DNA of 64,000 bases from Stappia indica (GTDB lineage: Bacteria; Pseudomonadota; Alphaproteobacteria; Rhizobiales; Stappiaceae): assembly GCF_001696535.1 (NCBI RefSeq), contig NZ_MBQE01000001.1, positions 1,364,001 through 1,428,000 on the forward strand. Reading direction: 5' to 3'. Each line of letters begins with the position of its first letter. The first letter of the stretch is position 1. The notes below the pieces were generated by a model. It did not search any database and was not told where the DNA came from. It saw only the letters and a list, made by a program, of their open reading frames with translations. Below, in pieces: positions 17,654 to 26,158 of the stretch. The translations under genes and the position numbers were made by a program.

Positions 17654-19417
17654 ATGCGCGATGTCCGTGCCGGCTCCTCCCGCCTGCGCTCCGTGGCCGC
17701 CAAGATCCTGGGTCTCGTCGGTTTTCTAAGTCTGATGATGCTCGTGATCGCCGGTGTCGGCCTCCTGCAGATGCGCCAGATCGGCACGGAGCTGGAAGAG
17801 ATCGCCGACGAGACGATCCCCCTCACCACCAATGTCAGCAAGGTAACGGTCCACCAGCTCGAAAGCGCGCTCCTGCTCGAGCGTCTTTTCAGGGCCGCCG
17901 ACCTTGCACCCGCTCCTGAATCCGGCACCACGGACGAGCTGTCGCAGCGCGTGACGGCGCTCGCCGCGCAGGTCGCCGAGGAAATCAGGAAGGCCGAGGA
18001 GATCGCCTTGACGGGGCTGTCCCTTGCCGCCGGCCCGGAGCACGCGGCCAAGTACCAGGCCATCATGACGACCCTGAAGCGGATCGAGGCCGAGCATGAG
18101 GCCTACGGCCGGAAGATCGAGCACATCGTCGAGCTTCTGAAGGCGAAGGACATCCCGGCAGCGACCGCCCTGGCGACAGAACTCGAGCGCGAGCAGGAGC
18201 GGCTCGACGGGGAACTGGTGACGCTGGCCCAGGATCTCGACCGCTTCACGCTGGAAGCCAGCGACTCCGCCAAGCAGCACGAGCAGCAGGGCATGCTGAT
18301 CATGAGCACCACGACGCTCGCCGCGATCATCGCGGGCGTGGTGATCGCCAGCCTGCTCGCCATCTTCGGCATCAGCCGGCCGCTCCGCAGCGTCGTCACC
18401 GCCCTCAACCGCCTCGCCATGGACGACACGTCTGTCACCGTGTCCGTCCGCTCCCGCGACGAGGTCGGGGAACTGGCCCGCGCCTTCGAATCCTTCCGCG
18501 AGAAGACCATCGAGATCAAGCGCCTGCAGGAGCAGGCCCGCGAGGAGGAAGAGCGCATCGAGATCGAGAAGCGCGAGGCGACCCTTCGCCTGGCGGACAG
18601 CCTGGAATCGACCCTGAAGACCGTGTCGGACGGCATTGCCGACGCCGTCCGCGAGCTCGAGCAGGCAGCCGGCATGATGGCCCGCAACGCGGAAGTCACC
18701 TCGGACAATGCCGGCACGGTCGCAGCCGCCGCCGAACAGTCGGCAACCGGCGTCCAGACCGTCGCCAGCGCAGCGGAAGAGCTCAGCGCCTCCATCGGCG
18801 AGATCAGCCGCCAGGTCACGGCCGCCCTGTCCGCCGCCGGCCAGTCCACCAGCGATGCCCAGCGCTCCAGCAGCACGGTCAACGGCCTTGCCGAGGCGGC
18901 GCGGCGCATCGACGACGTGGTCAAGCTGATCAACGACATCGCCAGCCAGACCAACCTGCTGGCGCTGAATGCCACCATCGAGGCGGCGCGCGCCGGCGAG
19001 GCCGGCAAGGGCTTCGCGGTCGTCGCCGGCGAGGTCAAGGCGCTTGCCAACCAGACCGGCCGCGCCACCGAGGACATCAGCGCGCAGGTCCGGGACATGC
19101 AGGATGGTGCCAACCTGACCTCGCAGGCCATCGGCTCGGTCGTCGAGTCGATCAACAACATCAACGGCCAGATCTCGGCCATCGCCTCCGCCATCGAGGA
19201 GCAGAGTGCGGTGACCGCGGAGATCGCCCGCAATGTCAGCGAAGTCGCCGCCGGCAGCACCGAGATCACGCGGACCATCGGCTCGGTCCGCGAGCGCGCG
19301 GTCGACTCAAGCGCCGGAGCACGCCAGGTCCTGACCAGCGTCGAGACGCTGGCCTACCAGTCCGGCACGCTGCAGAAGGAGCTCGACGCCTTCCTGCGCA
19401 ACATTCGCGCCGCCTGA
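17654..19417 (+). CDS. Methyl-accepting chemotaxis protein
   Basis: This 587-residue transmembrane receptor has TM1 at about 17-38, a periplasmic four-helix-type sensor (about 40-215, rich in Glu, Lys and Leu heptads), TM2 near 217-240, a HAMP domain ([19 protein letters not shown] onward), and a long cytoplasmic coiled coil. The signalling tip is [20 protein letters not shown], followed by [20 protein letters not shown], the hallmark that contacts CheA and CheW. No C-terminal CheR-docking pentapeptide is present (ends LRNIRAA). The ligand is unknown; no chemotaxis genes are adjacent, so it is an orphan receptor locus with its own terminator. Confidence 0.93.
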   Translation: MRDVRAGSSRLRSVAAKILGLVGFLSLMMLVIAGVGLLQMRQIGTELEEIADETIPLTTNVSKVTVHQLESALLLERLFRAADLAPAPESGTTDELSQRVTALAAQVAEEIRKAEEIALTGLSLAAGPEHAAKYQAIMTTLKRIEAEHEAYGRKIEHIVELLKAKDIPAATALATELEREQERLDGELVTLAQDLDRFTLEASDSAKQHEQQGMLIMSTTTLAAIIAGVVIASLLAIFGISRPLRSVVTALNRLAMDDTSVTVSVRSRDEVGELARAFESFREKTIEIKRLQEQAREEEERIEIEKREATLRLADSLESTLKTVSDGIADAVRELEQAAGMMARNAEVTSDNAGTVAAAAEQSATGVQTVASAAEELSASIGEISRQVTAALSAAGQSTSDAQRSSSTVNGLAEAARRIDDVVKLINDIASQTNLLALNATIEAARAGEAGKGFAVVAGEVKALANQTGRATEDISAQVRDMQDGANLTSQAIGSVVESINNINGQISAIASAIEEQSAVTAEIARNVSEVAAGSTEITRTIGSVRERAVDSSAGARQVLTSVETLAYQSGTLQKELDAFLRNIRAA

Positions 19418-19457
19418 CCGGCACGATTGCCACAAAGAAAACGGCAGGAAACACGAC

Positions 19458-19489
19458 GGGGCGGCGCCGCGAGGGGCCGCCCTTTTTTC
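19458..19489 (+). terminator. Intrinsic terminator of the chemoreceptor gene
   Basis: A GC-rich hairpin whose outer stem is GGGCGGC (19459-19465) with GCCGCCC (19476-19482), followed directly by TTTTTTC. It is placed 41 bases after the stop. Confidence 0.8.
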
Positions 19490-19596
19490 TTGCGCGAACA
19501 AGGCGAAAGACGCGTCGATTGTTCTGGCAATGCGGCCGCCGGCCTCCCATATGACGTGCGTTGTTCTCGACAAGAGCCTAGTGGAGGAACCCCCTG

Positions 19597-20631
19597 ATGC
19601 ATGCTGCCGCCAGCCGGATGCGCAAGACGACAGCCGTAATTGCCCTTGGAATCGCCGCGCTTTTCGCTGCCGTCGATTTTGCCGAAGCCCGGCGCGCCGG
19701 CAGCAGCGGCTTCGGCAGCCGCGGTGCCCGCACCTTTTCCGCCCCCGCCCCCACCAACACCGCGCCCGGCACCGCCGCGCCGGTCCAGCGCACGATGACG
19801 CCGCAGCCCGCCCAGGGCCAGCAGGCGACGCCCGGCGCCGGCGCCCGGCAGCAGCAGGCGGCCCAGCCCTCGCGCGGCCTGTTCGGCGGCATGGGCGGCG
19901 CCCTTCTCGGCGGCCTGCTGATGGGCGGCCTGCTCGGCATGCTCTTCGGCGGCGGCCTCGGCGGCTTCGCCGGCTTCCTCGGGCTGATCCTGCAGGTGGC
20001 GCTGATCGGCTTCCTCATCATGCTGGCCATGCGCTTCTTCGGCCGGCGCCAGCAGCCGGCGGCAGCCGCGACCGGGGGCGCTGCGCCGAATTTCGGCGGC
20101 ACCGGCCCCGACACGTCCCGCACCCCGTTCAGCTTCGGCGGCACCGGGTCCGATGCCCCCATGGGAACCGGCATGGGCAGCAGCACTGCCGCCCCGTTCC
20201 AGCAGGCTCCGGTCATGGAGACCCCGCTCGATCTGGAGGAGGACGACTTCAACCGCTTCGAGCAGATGCTGACCGAAGTGCAGGAAGCCTATGGCCGCGA
20301 GGACTATGCAGCGCTGCGCCGTCTGGCGACGCCCGAGGCCATGTCCTTCCTCGCCGAGGAACTGGGCGAGCTCGCCTCCGCCGGCAAGCGCAACGCCGTC
20401 TCTGACGTGAAGCTGCTGCAGGGCGACCTGTCCGAGGCCTGGAGCGAAGGCAACGACGACTATGCGACCGTCGCCATGCGCTTCTCCTCCATCGACGCCG
20501 TCGTCGACCGCACGTCCGGCAAGCTGATCTCCGGCAGCCTGAACGAGCCTCAGGAAAGCACCGAGCTGTGGACCTTCCGTCGGCAGAAGGGTGGCGAGTG
20601 GGTGCTCGCGGCGATCCAGGGCACCGAATAA
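19597..20631 (+). CDS. Tim44-like domain protein with N-terminal membrane segments
   Basis: The 344-residue protein starts with a signal-like segment (about 9-31, ending AEARRAG), a Gly/Gln/Ala-rich linker, then two Gly-zipper-like hydrophobic segments (GGLLMGGLLGMLFGGGLGGF and LILQVALIGFLIMLAMRFF, about 105-148). A Tim44/MRPL45-like C-terminal domain covers about 210-344 (DFNRFEQMLTEVQEAYGRED, WTFRRQKGGEWVLAAIQGTE). In alphaproteobacteria such proteins sit in the inner membrane; the related TimA is tied to membrane assembly, but this one's role is unknown. It is monocistronic, ending at a strong terminator. Confidence 0.85.
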   Translation: MHAAASRMRKTTAVIALGIAALFAAVDFAEARRAGSSGFGSRGARTFSAPAPTNTAPGTAAPVQRTMTPQPAQGQQATPGAGARQQQAAQPSRGLFGGMGGALLGGLLMGGLLGMLFGGGLGGFAGFLGLILQVALIGFLIMLAMRFFGRRQQPAAAATGGAAPNFGGTGPDTSRTPFSFGGTGSDAPMGTGMGSSTAAPFQQAPVMETPLDLEEDDFNRFEQMLTEVQEAYGREDYAALRRLATPEAMSFLAEELGELASAGKRNAVSDVKLLQGDLSEAWSEGNDDYATVAMRFSSIDAVVDRTSGKLISGSLNEPQESTELWTFRRQKGGEWVLAAIQGTE

Positions 20632-20662
20632 GCCCTCGCCGCTTTTATCCGGAAGACATGAG

Positions 20663-20689
20663 AAACCGCCCCGTTTCGGGGCGGTTTTT
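20663..20689 (+). terminator. Intrinsic terminator of the Tim44-domain gene
   Basis: AAACCGCCCCG (20663-20673) pairs perfectly with CGGGGCGGTTT (20677-20687) over a TTT loop, ending in a run of five T. Confidence 0.93.
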
Positions 20690-20846
20690 CCTTGAGGAGC
20701 GCGACCTTTACGCCACGTTCAACCGGCCCCGTACAGGCAGCCCTGCCCCGTCGCAGGTGGAAAAATTATCCGCCTTCTCAGGAAATTGGCGCGGATGTAT
20801 CGTCCGGCGCCGGCGATTGGGCCGCGCTTGATCCTGGGATTGGACC

Positions 20847-21179
20847 ATGACTGCAAAAACTATCCTTGCGGCGGTAGCCGCACTGCTCGTTGCAACCGGC
20901 ACCGTCGCCGCAAACGAGTGGAAGTTCGATCTGGAAAACCGCTCGACTGCCAACGTGACCTCCTTCCGCACCCAGGAAAACGGCGCGTGGAGCGACAACT
21001 GGCTGGACGAGATCATCGTGCCGGGCGACACGTTCGAGATGGATTTCGGCACCGATGAGGGGAATTGCACCGTGCGCACCCGCATCGACTTCACCGACGG
21101 CACCTATGTCGATGCCGACATCGACTACTGCAACATGTCGACGATCACGGTCCGCAACAAGGACGTGATCTGGAAGTAA
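20847..21179 (+). CDS. Small secreted protein of unknown function
   Basis: The 110-residue protein has a Sec signal peptide (residues 1-22, cut after VAA) and a mature part of about 88 residues: NEWKFDLENRSTANVTSFRT, then WSDNWLDEIIVPGD and FGTDEGNCTVRTRIDFTDG. Two cysteines (in NCTV and YCNM) could form one disulfide. It resembles short alphaproteobacterial proteins that databases sometimes label argininosuccinate lyase, a label with no support here: the length is a quarter of that enzyme and no motif is shared. The beta-rich look suggests an extracellular binding fold. It is a single-gene unit with its own terminator. Confidence 0.83.
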   Translation: MTAKTILAAVAALLVATGTVAANEWKFDLENRSTANVTSFRTQENGAWSDNWLDEIIVPGDTFEMDFGTDEGNCTVRTRIDFTDGTYVDADIDYCNMSTITVRNKDVIWK

Positions 21180-21206
21180 CCGCGCCGCTCGCACGACCAT
21201 GCGGAA

Positions 21207-21237
21207 ACGGGCCGTCCCGGTGGGGCGGCCCGTTTTT
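21207..21237 (+). terminator. Intrinsic terminator of the small secreted protein gene
   Basis: ACGGGCCGTCCC (21207-21218) pairs with GGGGCGGCCCGT (21222-21233) with one G-U pair and a 3-base loop, followed by TTTTT. It lies 28 bases past the stop and between two convergent genes. Confidence 0.9.
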
Positions 21238-21280
21238 GGTTGCAGCAGCAACATCGGGCCGGGCAGCGCCCGTGCCGGCT

Positions 21281-22192
21281 CTACCTGCCGGTGACGGCGA
21301 ACATCCAGTTGAGGATCAGCCGCCAGTCGGTCATGCGGATCGGCGTGCCGTGCGTGCCGGTCTCGAACAGCGCGAAGCGTGCCGGATAGTCGGCCTTGCG
21401 CGCCTTCAGCCGCTCGTAGAACGCGGCCTGCTTCTTCCAGTCGTAGACCTCGTCCCAGCTGCCATGGCCGAAATAGATCGGCAGCCGGCCGCCCCGGAAC
21501 GTGCCGCTCGACAGGAACGCATCGTCCCAGGTCGAGCCCATCAGCAGCATGCCGCCCATCATCGCCGCCGCGCCGCCGTCGCGCGCCAGCTCCCAGCACA
21601 GGAAGCCGCCCATCGAGCCGCAGGCGACATAGGCGCGCGCCTGCGGTGCCTGGCGGATGTAGTGCTGCATCAACGCCTTGACGTCGCCAGCTCCCCGCGC
21701 GTCGAAATCCTTGACGTCGAGCGTGATGTAGAGGCCGGCATTGCGCACCATCAGGTTCTTGATGCGGTTGAAGTTGCCGCCGAAGCTGACGTCGTTCATG
21801 CCCTGGAAGCGGTTGCCGCCCTGCCCGTGCACATAGATGACGATGCTGCGCGCGCCGCGCGGCTCGCCGACGCGCATGTAGCTGATCGTGCGCCCGTTCG
21901 CCTTCAGCGTCAGGTCTTCCTGCGACCCGCTCGGCTTCATCGACACGTACTCGCCGTAGACCTCGCGCTCCCACACCTTGTCGCGGCGGTGGATGTCGCG
22001 GCGCTTGTCGTAGTCGACGATGACAAAGGCATCGTCCGCCTTGCCGGCCAGAAGGCCGGGATAGGAGAACAGCCGGTCCTTGAACGGCTCCAGCCGATAG
22101 GCCGCCGCCGGGCTCGCGCCCAGTGCCAATGCCAGGAGAACGAGAACCGCAACGGCGAGCGGCGGGACGGGCAGGATGCGGGTCGCAGTCAC
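21281..22192 (-). CDS. Exported alpha/beta-hydrolase
   Basis: The GTG at 22192 is chosen: it has an AGGAGAG ribosome site about 10 bases upstream and starts directly with a signal peptide (TATRILPVPPLAVAVLVLLA), while the longer open frame is out of family. The 303-residue product has the alpha/beta-hydrolase hallmarks: SIVIYVHGQGGNRFQG (oxyanion region), ACGSMGGFLCWEL with a GxSxG-type nucleophile Ser, GHGSWDEVYDW giving a likely Asp, and FETGTHGTP giving the His. It is probably periplasmic or extracellular. Substrate unknown. The HugZ-like gene upstream on the same strand ends 73 bases before it. Confidence 0.83.
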   Translation of the reverse strand: MTATRILPVPPLAVAVLVLLALALGASPAAAYRLEPFKDRLFSYPGLLAGKADDAFVIVDYDKRRDIHRRDKVWEREVYGEYVSMKPSGSQEDLTLKANGRTISYMRVGEPRGARSIVIYVHGQGGNRFQGMNDVSFGGNFNRIKNLMVRNAGLYITLDVKDFDARGAGDVKALMQHYIRQAPQARAYVACGSMGGFLCWELARDGGAAAMMGGMLLMGSTWDDAFLSSGTFRGGRLPIYFGHGSWDEVYDWKKQAAFYERLKARKADYPARFALFETGTHGTPIRMTDWRLILNWMFAVTGR

Positions 22193-22240
22193 GTGTCGGC
22201 TCTCTCCTCGGATGTGTGCCAATGCTTCGCTCAGTCTGCT

Positions 22241-22265
22241 TCGGCCGGGTGTTCGGTCCGGCCGA
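22241..22265 (-). other. 8-bp stem-loop directly after the HugZ-like gene
   Basis: TCGGCCGG (22241-22248) and CCGGCCGA (22258-22265) pair perfectly over 9 bases, immediately next to the stop codon of the minus-strand gene. There is no U-run, so it is more likely an mRNA-end or intercistronic hairpin than a full terminator. Confidence 0.4.
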
Positions 22266-23030
22266 TCATTCACCGGCCCTTGCCTGTTTCGCAAGGGCGA
22301 CCAGCCGCGCGCGCAATTCGCCCGCGCTCGCCAGCGGCGGGTCGAAGTCGAGCCGCGCCACCTTGTCGCCGTCGACGAGATCGAGCCCTGCCGGATCGAG
22401 CGAGGACAGGCGCCAGTTGCCGCTGCCTGCCCGCGCCAGCTTGTCCCCATAGAGCGCGATGGCGTCGAGATGATCCTCGTTCATGTGGTCGACGGCGCCC
22501 GCCTCCGCCGCGCCGAGCTCCGCCACCACCGGCCCCGACAGCAGCAGGTCCGCCGACGTCAGATGGTAGGCCTTGCCGAAGCCGCCGTTGAGGCTGGCAC
22601 GCTCGGGCACGATGCGGAAGAACGCGAAATCGGGAAAGTCCACATAGAGCTTCGCCTTAGGATGGCGCAGCAGATAGCGCCGGCGGATCGCGGCATGGGC
22701 CGGGTCGGCCGGATCGATCCGCTCCGCCCGCGCGACGATGGTCAGGCGCGGGTGGGCCAGCGGATCGCCCTTGCCCGGTTCGCCCACCAGCAGCGAACAG
22801 CGCGGGTCGGCCGTGACTGCGCTCGTGTGCTGCGACAGGCGCGAAACCAGCATCACCGGCGTGCCGTCCATTTCGGTGGCAAGGCCGACGCGCGAGACAA
22901 AGGGCATGCCGTCTGCGGGATCGAGAACGCCGAGCGCTCCGAAGCGCGCCATGCGCACCAGCCGCTGCGACAGCAGCCTTGCTTCGTCGTCGGTGGGGCG
23001 GATCACCTCGGGTCTATCGTTGTCAGCCAC
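22266..23030 (-). CDS. HugZ-like pyridoxamine-oxidase-fold protein
   Basis: A GTG at 23030 is preceded by GGAAAGG at good spacing and is preferred; an ATG at 23045 would add five residues. About 254 residues. The N-terminal part has an FMN/heme-binding split barrel (RMARFGALGVLDPADGMPFVSRVGLATEMDG as read in two halves), and the C-terminal part a DUF2470-like domain with DHMNEDHLDAIALYG. This layout is that of HugZ/HutZ heme-degrading or heme-utilisation proteins, though many family members have no proven heme activity. The conserved C-terminal His in NEDH supports a heme-related role. No iron or heme uptake genes are adjacent. Confidence 0.82.
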   Translation of the reverse strand: MADNDRPEVIRPTDDEARLLSQRLVRMARFGALGVLDPADGMPFVSRVGLATEMDGTPVMLVSRLSQHTSAVTADPRCSLLVGEPGKGDPLAHPRLTIVARAERIDPADPAHAAIRRRYLLRHPKAKLYVDFPDFAFFRIVPERASLNGGFGKAYHLTSADLLLSGPVVAELGAAEAGAVDHMNEDHLDAIALYGDKLARAGSGNWRLSSLDPAGLDLVDGDKVARLDFDPPLASAGELRARLVALAKQARAGE

Positions 23031-23256
23031 GGAACGCCTTTCCATGTTCGGGAGTTATCCTTGCGTGGCTACCGCTGCATCGCGTGGCTCTCGCCCTTTT
23101 GCCTGCGCCACTGGCGGAAAGCAATGCTTCGAATGACGGCCGTTTCCCGCCGCTTCGGCTCCAGGCGGAAGGCAGCCTCCGGCATGTCGGGCCTTGCTCT
23201 CGCCACAAAAGAGGCAATGGTAAAGCTGGGTTAATCTTTTCGAAAGGAGGCCTGTC

Positions 23257-23850
23257 ATGGCCGCATCCGCCGCATATCGCACAGGGCGACTGACTTCCTG
23301 GGCCGTCCGGGGGGCGTTCGTCGCCGTGCTCGCTTTCACCGCACAGATCGCCGCTCCGGGCAGCGCGTCGGCCGAGCAGGCCAGCCGTTCGCCGGTCGGC
23401 AACATCATCCTCGCCCAGGGCTACGACGAGAAGCAGAACCACGACGGTTACCGTCCGTATCGCCGCATCAAGCCGGTGCCGGGCAACATGCCGTATTACG
23501 GCAACGGCCGTGAGTCTCGCCCCTATCGCGGCCATCGTCCGCGTCCCGGCTGGCGCGACGACCGCCGCTGGCGTGACGACCGTCGCTGGCGCGACCGTCG
23601 CGGCTATCGCCACCGCAACAACGGTGCTGCCATCGGCGGCGCGGCGATCTTCGGCCTTGCCACCGGCGCGATCCTCGGTTCGGCGCTGAGCGGCGGCGGC
23701 CGGGAGTATATCGATCCGCCGGTCCGCAGCGGCGGTTACGCTCCGTGGACGCCCGAGTGGTACCGCTACTGCTCGCGCAAGTACCGCAGCTTCAATCCGG
23801 AGACCGGCTATTTCCTGGCTTACTCCGGCAAGTACCGCTTCTGCCGCTGA
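23257..23850 (+). CDS. BA14K-family secreted protein (copy 1)
   Basis: A strong ribosome site (AAAGGAGG) precedes this 197-residue protein. An N-terminal export segment (about 18-40, ending SASAEQ) leads to a basic, Arg/Tyr/Pro-rich middle (RPRPGWRDDRRWRDDRRW repeats), a Gly/Ala hydrophobic patch (IGGAAIFGLATGAILGSALSG) and the C-terminal BA14K signature WTPEWYRYCSRKYRSFNPET ending YRFCR. The family is named after a Brucella immunoreactive protein with lectin-like properties. It is likely exported and surface or outer-membrane linked. A paralogue follows after 269 bases, sharing the patch and the signature. Confidence 0.9.
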   Translation: MAASAAYRTGRLTSWAVRGAFVAVLAFTAQIAAPGSASAEQASRSPVGNIILAQGYDEKQNHDGYRPYRRIKPVPGNMPYYGNGRESRPYRGHRPRPGWRDDRRWRDDRRWRDRRGYRHRNNGAAIGGAAIFGLATGAILGSALSGGGREYIDPPVRSGGYAPWTPEWYRYCSRKYRSFNPETGYFLAYSGKYRFCR

Positions 23851-23861
23851 CCTGATCCCCC

Positions 23862-23900
23862 GGATCTGAAGTGCGCGCAGGCTGCACGCGCTTCAGATCC
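23862..23900 (+). terminator. Long stem-loop after BA14K copy 1
   Basis: GGATCTGAAG (23862-23871) pairs perfectly with CTTCAGATCC (23891-23900), with further GC-rich pairing inside. It begins 12 bases after the stop. No U-run, so it may terminate weakly or protect the mRNA end. Confidence 0.5.
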
Positions 23901-24119
23901 GATGGGGTGACCGGCAGACAGATGTTTCCAGTGTGCTTTCGCATTTGAACTAAGCGCCGGCGGGTCCGCGTGAAACCGCGCGCTTTTCAAACCTTCACAC
24001 GGCGGCGCATGGGACCCGGAACCTGAACGCCAGATGAACGGGCATCTCAGACCTCGTTCAATTGCAGGATGGCATTGTCGCCTCATCGGAACATCGAAGC
24101 CACTGGAAGGAACGATCCC

Positions 24120-24641
24120 ATGGCCCTGAAGCAAATCTCTGCCCGCGCTCTTGCTGTCGCGCTTGCCGGCGCCCTGCTCGTGCCGACGCTCGCCCCTTCC
24201 GCCGAGGCCCGCGACGGCCGCCACGGCTGGGGCAACGGCGGTGGCTACAAGAACCACCGGGTCCACCGTCCGCATCGCCCGAATTACGGCTATCGCCATC
24301 ACCGCGGCAATCGCGGCAACGATGCCGGTGCGGCGGTCGCCGCTGGCGTGATCGGGCTTGCCGCTGGTGCGATTCTCGGTTCGGCGCTCAGCGCTCCGGA
24401 TCGGGTCTACGAGCCGGAATACATCTACCGGGATCCGGCTCCGGTGCGCGGCGACGTCTATATCGATCCGGCGCGTCGCGGCAATCCCGGCTACACCCCG
24501 GCCGCCCCGGTCGTGGTGAGCGGCTCGCTCGAGCCCTACACCCCTGAGTGGTACCGCTACTGCTCTTCCAAGTACCGGAGCTTCAACCCGAACACCGGTA
24601 CCTACACCACCTACTCGGGCCAGCAGCGCTTCTGCCAGTAA
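24120..24641 (+). CDS. BA14K-family secreted protein (copy 2)
   Basis: The ATG at 24120 has GGAAGGA upstream and starts a proper signal peptide (MALKQISARALAVALAGALL, cut after AEA), so the longer frame from 24069 is rejected. The 173-residue protein parallels copy 1: His/Arg/Tyr-rich middle (VHRPHRPNYGYRHHRGNRGN), hydrophobic Gly/Ala patch (GVIGLAAGAILGSALS) and the C-terminal signature YTPEWYRYCSSKYRSFNPNT ending QRFCQ. The shared signature and patch point to tandem duplication. It is an exported protein of unknown function in the BA14K family, closed by its own terminator. Confidence 0.9.
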   Translation: MALKQISARALAVALAGALLVPTLAPSAEARDGRHGWGNGGGYKNHRVHRPHRPNYGYRHHRGNRGNDAGAAVAAGVIGLAAGAILGSALSAPDRVYEPEYIYRDPAPVRGDVYIDPARRGNPGYTPAAPVVVSGSLEPYTPEWYRYCSSKYRSFNPNTGTYTTYSGQQRFCQ

Positions 24642-24673
24642 TGGCAAAGGGTTGACTTCAGCCCCCTCCCCGA

Positions 24674-24707
24674 ACGGCCCGGCTCCTCCCCCGGGCCGTT
24701 TCGCGTT
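24674..24707 (+). terminator. Stem-loop terminator after BA14K copy 2
   Basis: ACGGCCCGG (24674-24682) pairs perfectly with CCGGGCCGT (24691-24699) over 8 bases, followed by a broken T-rich tail (TTTCGCGTTTTGG). It begins 33 bases past the stop. Confidence 0.72.
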
Positions 24708-24811
24708 TTGGTGACAGACCGGCCCCGCAGCACCCCCAGCGTGCAATTGCCTGAAAAAACTTGCAGTCTCGCCGCGGCTGGTGATGATCGTCCCCCGCTG
24801 AGGAGGAACCC

Positions 24812-26068
24812 ATGCTGTCTGCCCTGGAACTCGCCCGCGCCCTCGAGGCCGGCACGCTGGATATCGACGCGCTGTACGACGACATCGCCGCGCGCATTGC
24901 CGAGCAGGAAGGCACGATCCGTGCTTTCGTCTGCCACGACGTCGAGGCAGCGCGCCAGGCCGCCCGCTCCGCGCGCGGCCCGCTGATGGGCCTGCCGCTT
25001 GCGGTGAAGGACAATATCGACACGGCCGACTTTCCCTCGCGCTACGGCTCGCCGATCCACGAGAACCACCGGCCGGCGGTCGATGCGGCCACCGTGGCCC
25101 TTGCCCGGCGCGCGGGCGCTGCCGTCCTCGGCAAGACCGTCACCACGGAGTTCGCCTTCTTCCAGCCCGGGCCGACGCGCAATCCGCACAATCTCGAGCA
25201 CACGCCGGGCGGCTCGTCCTCCGGTTCTGCCGCGGGCGTTGCCGCCGGCTTCTTCCCGCTGGCCATCGGCACCCAGACCGGCGGCTCGGTCGTGCGCCCC
25301 GCGTCCTTCTGCGGCGTGGTCGGTTTCAAGCCGTCCTTCGACCACCTGCCGACGGTCGGCATGAAGTATTTCTCCTGGACGCTGGACACGCTCGGCCTGT
25401 TCGGCAAGGGCGTTGCCGATGTCGCCTTTGCCGGCAGCGCGCTGTCGGCGCGCGACTGGCGGGTCGATGCCATGGTGCCGATGCCGCCGCGCATCGGCGT
25501 CGTCGAGCCGCAGCCCTGGGCCCAGGCCGACGACGACATGCAGGGCGCGCTGGAAACCGCCATCGCTCGCGCCACCCGCGCCGGGGCCTCGGTCTCGCGC
25601 GTGTCGCTGCCGCCGGTCTTCCGCGAGGCCTTCGCCGCTCACCAGACCATCCAGGATTTCGAGGCGACCCGCGCGCTTGCCGCCGAGGTCGACGCCGCGC
25701 CCGAGCTGATCAGCCAGGTCCTGATGTGCACGCTGGAGGACGGGGCAGCCATCGAGCCTGCCGCCTATGACGCGGCGCTCGAGGTCGCACGCCAGGCGCG
25801 CCACGCCCTCGCCGAGGTGATGTCGCAGGTCGATGTGCTGATGATGCCGTCCGCACCGGGCGCCGCGCCCGCCGGCCTTGCCTCCACCGGCTCCTCGGTC
25901 TTCAACCGGGTCTGGACGCTGATGGGCGGCCCTTGCGTGAACGTGCCGGGGCTTGCAACGCCGGGCGGCCTGCCGCTCGGCATCCAGCTCGTCGGCTCTT
26001 ACGGGCGCGACCGCGCCACGCTGCTCGCCGCGCGCTGGCTGGAGGAGTGCCTGGCCAAGGCCGGCTGA
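24812..26068 (+). CDS. Amidase-signature family hydrolase
   Basis: The 418-residue cytosolic enzyme has the complete Ser-cisSer-Lys triad of the amidase signature family: Lys 66 in GLPLAVKDNID, cis-Ser 135 in TPGGSSSGSAAG, and nucleophile Ser 159 in IGTQTGGSVVRPA. AGGAGG at about 24800 is a good ribosome site. Family members hydrolyse amide bonds of many small compounds, and GatA is a relative, but no gatB or gatC is nearby and the sequence lacks GatA-specific length, so a general amidase is preferred. Its substrate is unknown. It stands alone between a terminator and a convergent DUF2336 gene. Confidence 0.9.
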   Translation: MLSALELARALEAGTLDIDALYDDIAARIAEQEGTIRAFVCHDVEAARQAARSARGPLMGLPLAVKDNIDTADFPSRYGSPIHENHRPAVDAATVALARRAGAAVLGKTVTTEFAFFQPGPTRNPHNLEHTPGGSSSGSAAGVAAGFFPLAIGTQTGGSVVRPASFCGVVGFKPSFDHLPTVGMKYFSWTLDTLGLFGKGVADVAFAGSALSARDWRVDAMVPMPPRIGVVEPQPWAQADDDMQGALETAIARATRAGASVSRVSLPPVFREAFAAHQTIQDFEATRALAAEVDAAPELISQVLMCTLEDGAAIEPAAYDAALEVARQARHALAEVMSQVDVLMMPSAPGAAPAGLASTGSSVFNRVWTLMGGPCVNVPGLATPGGLPLGIQLVGSYGRDRATLLAARWLEECLAKAG

Positions 26069-26158
26069 GCCGCCCCTTGCGGGGACAAGCCGCGCCCCCG
26101 GCCGGGGATACGGCGGGGATAGTCCGCGGCAGGTACGGGAGGGAGAGCGGCCGGGGCC

